Origin: an uncultured Clostridia bacterium
GTDB lineage: Bacteria > Bacillota > Clostridia > TANB77 > CAG-508
Reading direction: 5' to 3'
Assembly (NCBI GenBank): GCA_948891265.1
Contig: CAQUBD010000011.1
Coordinates: 1-55,836, forward strand
DNA length: 55,836 nucleotides
How positions within the stretch are numbered: position 1 is the first letter of the stretch; every line of letters begins with the position of its first letter. Below, piece by piece: positions 49,976 through 55,836 of this stretch. Below the pieces are notes generated by a model, which saw only the letters and a list, made by a program, of their open reading frames with translations, was not told where the DNA came from and ran no database searches. The position numbers and the translations under genes were made by a program.

Positions 49976-51382
49976 CTAAATATCAATTGTTATACTAATA
50001 GAAGGAGACTCATTTCCATTCACTTCTAATATATTATCAATATTAAAATCTTGTTTCTTTAATAATTTATTATCTATATAAACTTTCACTGATGCATTAG
50101 AAGTATTTATAGCTGTTGCTCCTAAATAGCTAATACCATTAAAAGTATCTATTAATTCCTTATTATTAATCACTAATTTTATATTTTTTCCTTTAAATGT
50201 TTCATTATTTGATGTATTTTTTACATTTATTTTTGCTTCAATCTGACTTACTTTTTTGTGACATTTTATTATTATAGTTCCATAATCACTAGCCTTTTTG
50301 TTTGTACCAGCAGGTATAGATTGCTCGAATACATTATCCTTACTCAATGATGTTACTTTTTTAATAGCATATTTTAGTCCCAATTCTGATAATTTTTGTT
50401 CAGCTTGAGTTGCTGTTAAACCAATTAGGTTAGGCATTGCAATAGTTGGAATTGTTTGTGGGATGTTATTTGTCGTATTGCTATCAGTATTAGTATTATT
50501 ACTATTATTATTGTTGCTATTATTTACTTGTTGAGGTTTATAAGTTTTCCAAGGATTATTTGGGTTTGAGTCAGTTGGATCCCAATTTTTTATTCCATCT
50601 GGATAAGAAGATATTTTTTTAGTAGAAGGTTTCCCTAAAGGTCCTGGATTAGAATCACTATAAAATTCTACAGTAGTTCCTGTAGCTACATTATCATAAA
50701 TCCATTTGGCATCTTGTACAGTTAATCTAATACATCCTGCGGAAGCTTTTGTTCCTAATTTATCATATTCATTATATTCTAATGTTGCAGGGTTTGATTT
50801 TATAGTATATGGAACTGAATGAAATAAAATATTTCCAGTAATATCTGTTACATATTGCCCATATACATATGTTCCTGGAGTATGTCCAAATAATGTTCCC
50901 CATTTTTGTTTTCTTCCTGGTGTTTTATATTTTCCTGATTTTGGTGTAGCAGTCCCTGTTGAACATGTCATTGCTTTTACAGGTACAGTATACTCTCCAT
51001 TATTATCTTTTCCATATATTGTTACTACCTGTGCTCCATAATTCACTTTTATATAATATGCTTTTGTATTTTTTTGAGAATTATTAATAACTCCTCCCTG
51101 ATTGCTTTTATCAATATTACTATTTTCTATCTCATTAGTACCTAAATTATTTTCTATTATATTATCTTCTATTACATTTTCCTTTATTTCATTTATCATA
51201 GCCTCATTTAAATTCTCTGCCATCATTTCTTCATCACTATCTATATCAGCAGATGTCTCTTTTATTCTATTAAAATGAGAATATACTAATATGCCAGAAA
51301 TTGCAAACAAAAATATTAATAAACTAACTGATAATATTAATATTCTTTTTTTTGATTTTATTTTTGATTTATCTCTTTTCAT
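49976..51382 (-). CDS. L,D-transpeptidase (YkuD) with PASTA domain
   Basis: 468 residues: a basic start and one membrane span (about 14-34), an acidic Asn/Glu-rich linker, the YkuD catalytic domain (about 107-241) with His188 in LFHSVPY and the nucleophile Cys217 in ASAGCIRLTVQDA, an Asn/Ser/Thr-rich spacer (285-310), a PASTA domain (about 316-378, MPNLIGLTATQAEQKL) and a C-terminal beta domain. It should make 3-3 crosslinks in peptidoglycan outside the membrane; PASTA may bind muropeptides. AAAAAGGAGTAAAATACAG precedes the ATG. Confidence 0.92.
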   Translation of the reverse strand: MKRDKSKIKSKKRILILSVSLLIFLFAISGILVYSHFNRIKETSADIDSDEEMMAENLNEAMINEIKENVIEDNIIENNLGTNEIENSNIDKSNQGGVINNSQKNTKAYYIKVNYGAQVVTIYGKDNNGEYTVPVKAMTCSTGTATPKSGKYKTPGRKQKWGTLFGHTPGTYVYGQYVTDITGNILFHSVPYTIKSNPATLEYNEYDKLGTKASAGCIRLTVQDAKWIYDNVATGTTVEFYSDSNPGPLGKPSTKKISSYPDGIKNWDPTDSNPNNPWKTYKPQQVNNSNNNNSNNTNTDSNTTNNIPQTIPTIAMPNLIGLTATQAEQKLSELGLKYAIKKVTSLSKDNVFEQSIPAGTNKKASDYGTIIIKCHKKVSQIEAKINVKNTSNNETFKGKNIKLVINNKELIDTFNGISYLGATAINTSNASVKVYIDNKLLKKQDFNIDNILEVNGNESPSISITIDI

Positions 51383-51536
51383 CTGTATTTTACTCCTTTT
51401 TATTATTTTGCTAATTATATTATATCATATAATTTTGTTTTGTCTATTATTTTATTTTCTATTTTTTATGTAATATTTGGATCCATTAAATTTTATTTTC
51501 GCTTTGTACCTAAATCATAGTTTTTTCTATAAAAGA

Positions 51537-51563
51537 AAAAACTCGTTTTCCACGAGTTTTTCT
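51537..51563 (-). terminator. Terminator of the zinc-ribbon gene
   Basis: AAAAACTCG / CGAGTTTTT downstream of the stop on the minus strand. Confidence 0.75.
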
Positions 51564-51564
51564 T

Positions 51565-51735
51565 TTAATAATTATTATTTCTTTGTTGCTTTTTTACTTT
51601 CCTACAAGATTGACATCTTACAGGCTGATTTGTAAAGCCTTTTTCGGCATAAAATTGTTGCTCTCCTGCTGTAAATGTGAATGTTGTTCCACAATCTTTG
51701 CATGTAAGAGAGATATCTTCATAATTTGCTTCCAT
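51565..51735 (-). CDS. Small zinc-ribbon protein
   Basis: 56 residues: TCKDCGTTFTFTAGEQQFYA then GFTNQPVRCQSCRK, two CxxC pairs of a zinc ribbon of the type often found in short clostridial proteins. Function unknown. TAAAGGAGGTAAAAC precedes the ATG. Own terminator, AT-rich like the core. Confidence 0.85.
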   Translation of the reverse strand: MEANYEDISLTCKDCGTTFTFTAGEQQFYAEKGFTNQPVRCQSCRKVKKQQRNNNY

Positions 51736-51883
51736 GTTTTACCTCCTTTAGTTTTGATTTGAATTACTTTTTTTACTTAACCAATCTAAAGATAAGGTAA
51801 ATATTTTAAAATAAATTCATATAGTTTCGTTTTTAGAAACTCATATTACTATATCACAAATATTTAAGAAATACAAGTTTTTT

Positions 51884-52904
51884 TTAATATTTAATACTTT
51901 CGTCTGCAAATTTATTGTTAACAATTTTGTCATATGGAGCTTTTTGTTTCAATTCTCCTGCTAAGCTCATAACATCTTGTAATTTTTCGAAACTTTCTTG
52001 TTTAAGAATTGGAGTATCATTCCAAGCATCTATGTCTTTATAACTTTGAATTGCTGTTGCAAGTAAATTTATATCTGTATCTGGGAAAAAATCTTTAATA
52101 ACTTCTGCAATTTCCTCTGAAGTATGTTCTTTTACCCACTTTTGCCCTTTATAAATTGCATTTGTAAAATTTTGAATTGTTTCCTCATTATTATCAATAT
52201 AACTCTTTTTAGCGAAATATGCTGTATATGGAATCTCTCCCGATTCTTCTCCAACAGATGCTACTATATACCCTTTTCCTATATTTTGTACATTTGAGGC
52301 AGTTGGTTCAAATAATGTAACAAAATCTGCATCACCTGATGTAAAAGCACTTGCCATTAAGTCAAACTTAATGCTATCATCAAGAACTAAATCTTTTTGT
52401 GGCGTTAATCCATTTTCTTTTATTACATATTCTAATGTCATGTATGGAACTCCACCTTTTCTACCTGGTATTACAGTCTTTCCCTTTAGATCTTTCCATG
52501 TAAAATTATCTATCTTTTCCTTAGATACTAAAAATGATCCATCTCTTTTTGTTAATTGAGCAAATACTTGTGTATAATCTTCCTTACCTTCATTATAAAC
52601 ATATATAGAAGCCTCAGGACCTGCAAATCCAATTTGTGATTCCCCCGACAAAACAGATGTCATTACAGCATCTGCTCCGTTGTCCTGTTGTTAAATCTAT
52701 ATCTATCCCATATTCTTTAAAATATCCATTATTTATAGCTACATATTGTGGAGAATAAAATACCGAACGAGTAACCTCATTCATCCTTATTAAAATATTT
52801 CCATCATTTGTAATTTTATTTTTACTATTCCTTACAGCTATAAAAGTAGTAATTATAATTGCTACAACTATTATAACTATACTAATTAAGATTTTCTTTT
52901 TCAC
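51884..52904 (-). CDS. ABC substrate-binding protein (NMT1/SsuA type), split by a CGG-A frameshift
   Basis: The first part (52904 to 52680) has a membrane anchor or signal (ILISIVIIVVAIIITTFIAV, no lipobox Cys) and the start of the binding fold (FYSPQYVAINNGYFKEYGID, DLTTGQ). At 52679-52676 the zero-frame codon is CGG followed by A; skipping C gives GADAVMTSVLSGESQIGFAG, the expected family continuation, to 51884. The restored GGA supplies the Gly of TTGQGAD, a well conserved place. Such proteins bring sulfonates, nitrate, pyrimidines or similar small molecules to the ABC permease. Encoded behind the ATPase and permease genes, with repeat F between. Confidence 0.85.
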
Positions 52905-52978
52905 TATGAACCTCCTAAATTAATTTCTTTCTTATTTACTAATCAATTATGTAGATTAGCTAGAAAGTAACTATATAA

Positions 52979-53115
52979 GAACAAAAGGGGCATGATTAAA
53001 ATTTTTTAACATTTTAGCTTACTTACATGCCTCGTTTTTGTTCATGTGCGAAAATCGCATTACAGTTTTCTGTGGAATGCGCCAAATTTATGCAATAAAT
53101 TTGTGTGCAGTTTAT
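52979..53115 (+). repeat. GAACAAAA-family multi-hairpin repeat, copy F
   Basis: The first 65 bases match copy A nearly base for base (GCCCC became GCCTC). Hairpin 2 is weaker (GAAAATCGC...GTTTTC), then TGTGGAATG, and an extra hairpin CAAATTTAT / ATAAATTTG. Imperfect flanking inverted repeats (AGCTAGAAAG at about 52958 and CTTTCTAAGCT at about 53128) enclose it. It interrupts the ABC operon between permease and binding protein. Confidence 0.75.
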
Positions 53116-53170
53116 TTTATATATTTTTCTTTCTAAGCTATCTTTGAAATATTATATTAATTAGAAAATA

Positions 53171-53966
53171 TTATTTTCGGATAAATTTTTCAAGCAATAA
53201 AACAGCTCCATACATAATTCCAGCAACGATTCCTAATATTATCACACTAGTCATAACTAAATCTAATTTAAATACTTGCCCTCCATATACAATTAAATAT
53301 CCAAGTCCTGCTTTGGACACTAAAAACTCACCAGAAATAACTCCTACAAGTGAAAGTCCTATATTAACTTTTAGTGAATTTATAAAAGTTCCTATATTAG
53401 CAGGTACAATTATTTTTGTTAATAGCTGCAATTTATTACAATTGAACGTTCTTGCCATTTTTATTATTTCTTTATCTGTTTTAAGATATCCATTTAGCAT
53501 TTCTAATATTGTAACTATTAAAGAAATAGCTATTGCCATTACTATAATAGCTGGCGTCCCTGAACCAACCCATATTATTATTATTGGTCCTAATGCAACT
53601 TTCGGCAAACTATTTAACACTACTAAAAAAGGCTCAGAAACTTTTGCTAAAAACTTAGACCACCATAATATAATTGCAATCGCTACTCCTAAAATTGTCC
53701 CTAGTCCAAAGCCAACTATTGTTTCATAAACTGTTACTCTCATATGCCTAAATAAATCATTTGCTGATAAATCTATAAATGTTTTAAATATTCTGCTAGG
53801 TTGACTTGTTATAAAACTATCAATAATATTACTATTTGCAAGACTTTCCCATAAAATCAAAAATCCGAGATAAAACTAATATCTGTGTTAATATTACAAG
53901 AAATTTCTCTAATTTAACTCTATTCAAATATTTCCTTCTTTCATTTGATATGTGTCTATTTCTCAT
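53171..53966 (-). CDS. ABC permease (SsuC/TauC type), with a CGG-A frameshift near the N-terminus
   Basis: The start codon ATG (53966) overlaps the ATPase stop (ATGAGAAATAG), so translation is coupled. The first 40 codons run MRNRHISNERRKYLNRVKLE and into a first membrane span ending QILVLS. There the zero-frame codon is CGG followed by A (53867-53864); skipping C gives GFLILWESLANSNII and the full permease, with about six spans and the EAA-type loop (NGYLKTDKEIIKMARTFNCN). In the zero frame a stop comes ten codons later. An internal TTG start would lack a binding site and half of span one. Confidence 0.87.
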
Positions 53967-54726
53967 TTACGCCCAGCTCCTTCCATAAAGTATCAAAATA
54001 TTTACTAAATTTAGGACTTTGTCTGCAATTTATTGGAGTTCTATTCTCTATTTCAAAATCAATTTTGTGTATATCTTTTATTGTTCCGGGCCTTCTGCTT
54101 AGTACTAATACTCTATCTGCCATGCTTATTGCCTCTGATATATCATGTGTTACCATTAGTGTTGTTATATTTTCTTTCCTTAATATTGAATATATATCCT
54201 CTGTTACCATTATTCTTGTTTGATAATCTAATGCTGAAAAGGCTTCATCTAATAACAATATTTTAGGTTTTACTGCTAACGTTCTAATTAATGCAACCCT
54301 TTGTCTCATTCCTCCAGATAATTCCGATGGATATTTGTTCGCAAAATCGTATAAATTATATTTTTTTAATAACTCTTTTACATATTCAATATTTTCCTTT
54401 GTCTTTATTCCTTTTACCTCTAAGCCAAATAGAGTATTACTTAATATATTTCTCCATTCTAATAAACAGTCTCGTTGTAGCATATACCCTATTTTTGATG
54501 ATATACCTTCTACTTCTTCTCCTTCTATGTATATTGCTCCATTCGTTTTTTCTTCTAACCCTGCTATTATTGATAATAATGTTGACTTTCCACATCCACT
54601 TGGTCCTATAATACTTACAAATTCTCCCTCTTTAATTCTAAAGTTTATGTTTTTTAATGCTTGAACTTCTCCTGCCTTATTTTGGTACTTTTTTTCAACA
54701 TTTTTAACTTCTAATATTTCTTTCAT
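53956..54726 (-). CDS. ABC transporter ATPase (SsuB/TauB type)
   Basis: 256 residues. Walker A GPSGCGKSTLL, Q-loop YMLQRDCLLEWRN, signature LSGGMRQRVALIRTL, Walker B ILLLDEAFSALD and switch VTHD are all present. It powers the importer formed with the next two genes. AAGGAGGCAATTT precedes the ATG. First gene of the operon. Confidence 0.94.
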   Translation of the reverse strand: MKEILEVKNVEKKYQNKAGEVQALKNINFRIKEGEFVSIIGPSGCGKSTLLSIIAGLEEKTNGAIYIEGEEVEGISSKIGYMLQRDCLLEWRNILSNTLFGLEVKGIKTKENIEYVKELLKKYNLYDFANKYPSELSGGMRQRVALIRTLAVKPKILLLDEAFSALDYQTRIMVTEDIYSILRKENITTLMVTHDISEAISMADRVLVLSRRPGTIKDIHKIDFEIENRTPINCRQSPKFSKYFDTLWKELGVNEK

Positions 54727-54832
54727 AAATTGCCTCCTTATTCGCTATTTAGCACTTTTAGATTTTATTTATCCTTATATATTTTATGTAAAATTTATTT
54801 TTAGGTTACTTTTCATTTACAAAAAAAGAAAC

Positions 54833-54856
54833 AAACTCTATATTATTACAGAGTTT
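54833..54856 (-). terminator. Terminator of the flavin reductase gene
   Basis: AAACTCT / AGAGTTT behind the stop on the minus strand. Confidence 0.65.
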
Positions 54857-54873
54857 ATTTCCTAAAATTATAT

Positions 54874-55470
54874 TTATTTAATTTTAATATTATTTTTCTT
54901 ATTCTTAGATTTATTTTTCTTCACGGAAAAGCCAAATTTTCCTAGCTTTTTTCCCATAGAATAATATCCGCCATTTGCATAACAAATCAGATCGCATTTA
55001 GATATATCAAATGCCCCTTTATCATCTATATATTTTTCATCACTATTTATTGCTAATACTTCTGCAACAAACATAGTATGACTTCCTAATTCTTTTATTT
55101 CTTTTACCTTACATTCTACTGATACTGGACTTTCTTTTATCATTGGGCATTTAACAAATTTTGCTTTTTCCTTATGTAAGTTCATCTCTTTAAATTTGTC
55201 AACTTTCTCTCCTGTTTTTACACCACACCAATCTGTAGCTCTAACTAGATCTTTACTTGTAAGATTAATTACAAATTCTCCTTGTTCTTTTATTAAATTA
55301 TATGAATATCTGCTTGATCTAACTGATATATATACCATTGCTGGATCTGTATTTATTATTCCTGTCCATGCAACAGTAATTATATTTGATTTTTCCATTG
55401 TTCCACAACTTACCATGACTGCCGGTATTGGATATAGAAATGTTCCTGATTTCCAAGTAACTTTTGACAT
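54874..55470 (-). CDS. Flavin reductase-like FMN-binding protein
   Basis: 198 residues of the flavin reductase/flavoredoxin family: TFLYPIPAVMVSCGTMEKSN, IITVAWTGIINTDPAMVYIS and SSRYSYNLIKEQGEFVINLT form the split-barrel FMN site. The basic C-terminal tail (KKNKSKNKKNNIKIK) is unusual. ATAAAGGAGAGATAAT precedes the ATG. It lies upstream of the ABC operon with its own terminator; a link to sulfonate use is possible but unproven. Confidence 0.9.
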   Translation of the reverse strand: MSKVTWKSGTFLYPIPAVMVSCGTMEKSNIITVAWTGIINTDPAMVYISVRSSRYSYNLIKEQGEFVINLTSKDLVRATDWCGVKTGEKVDKFKEMNLHKEKAKFVKCPMIKESPVSVECKVKEIKELGSHTMFVAEVLAINSDEKYIDDKGAFDISKCDLICYANGGYYSMGKKLGKFGFSVKKNKSKNKKNNIKIK

Positions 55471-55645
55471 ATTATCTCTCCTTTATATTTATATTATTCT
55501 TTCTAATAATATTTATTACTATTATTAATTAAATATTATATATTTTAACATATATATTATAAAATTAATATAATAAAAGATCACAAATTAATATTAAAAA
55601 AAATACTAATTTCTAACCTTCTACTTATTACTTATATAAAAAAAA

Positions 55646-55762
55646 TCTAGCGACAACCTATCTTTCCAGCAGGGTAACCCGCAAGTATTTTCGGCACATT
55701 TAGGCTTGACTTCTGTGTTCGGAATGGGAACAGGTATTACCCTAAATGTCATCATCACTAGA
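55646..55762 (-). rRNA. rrf: 5S ribosomal RNA
   Basis: On the minus strand the molecule begins CTAGTGATGATGACATTT, contains the loop CCTGTTCCCATTCCGAACAC and AGAAGTCAAGCC, and ends GGTTGTCGCTAG, pairing with the start. It is the last gene of an rRNA operon read from the right; 55763-55836 shows only spacer, no 23S end that I can recognise. Ends are approximate. Confidence 0.95.
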
Positions 55763-55836
55763 AAATTATTGTGTATTATATAAGTACACTGAAAAATACA
55801 TAGATGAATTTTAGTTTTAGGTTTTGTTCCGATTAC

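Noticed and set aside
55763..55836. 3' end of 23S rRNA
   Set aside because: I looked for the conserved 23S end on the minus strand beyond the 5S gene and saw only AT-rich spacer.

Overview
The window looks like a chromosome segment of a strongly AT-rich, spore-forming Clostridia-type Firmicute, probably an uncultured gut lineage. Supporting signs are AGA-dominated arginine usage, strong AGGAGG ribosome binding sites, a T-box leader, GatCAB, and spore genes (CwlJ/GerQ, a SpoVB-like flippase). Most genes lie on the minus strand. The core is housekeeping: AsnS, ProS, AspS-GatCAB, LeuS, ScpB, HU, Mfd, TopB, Tdk, TrmL, a TrmH-family methylase, S20, L13/S9, RicT, HolB, LepB, tRNA-Tyr, a CAT-anticodon tRNA and a 5S rRNA at the right edge.

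Layout. 1-1.6 kb: collapsed mobile element (relaxase and integrase remnants) beside tRNA-Tyr. 1.7-10.2 kb: dinB, a diaminopentanoate-dehydrogenase-like enzyme, an MFS-like transporter, an acyl-CoA ligase and TetR pair. 10.3-12.7 kb: accessory stretch with two paralogous unknown genes flanking an MBL-fold hydrolase. 12.8-24.9 kb: cwlJ-gerQ, asnS, proS, scpB, rpsT, then gatB, gatA, gatC and aspS behind a T-box. 25.3-27.5 kb: three-gene PAPS-reductase-like/acetyltransferase-like/ParB-like (IbrA/IbrB-type) operon. 27.7-41.9 kb: hup, spoVB-like, XRE regulator, Rpn-like remnant, RNA methylases, mfd, topB, tdk. 42-45 kb: a LeuRS with a Nudix domain inserted in its editing domain. 45-55.8 kb: coiled-coil repeat protein, ferredoxin, ricT, holB, lepB, rplM-rpsI, YkuD/PASTA enzyme, an NMT1/SsuA-type ABC operon, flavin reductase, 5S rRNA.

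The most striking observation concerns the codon CGG. Four genes are broken by a single frameshift (relaxase remnant, holB, and the ABC substrate-binding protein and permease). At each break the zero-frame codon is CGG followed by A, and skipping the C restores the conserved protein with GGA (Gly) as the next codon. By eye I found no other zero-frame CGG in the core genes. In contrast, all eight GC-richer single-gene cassettes scattered among the core genes use CGG as a normal arginine codon (one is the catalytic Arg of an RHG phosphatase). This suggests CGG is unassigned in the host and CGG-A acts as a +1 frameshift (or quadruplet) signal. A systematic sequence error must be excluded first.

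Other unexplained structure: a dispersed family of multi-hairpin repeats (GAACAAAA...TTTTGTTC plus a TGTGGAAT box), a second family (GGGACAGT...TTTTGTCGAA), and a ~390-bp nested palindrome whose end motif recurs in the promoter region of a cassette 17 kb away. The cassettes carry their own terminators, and four have clear consensus promoters.
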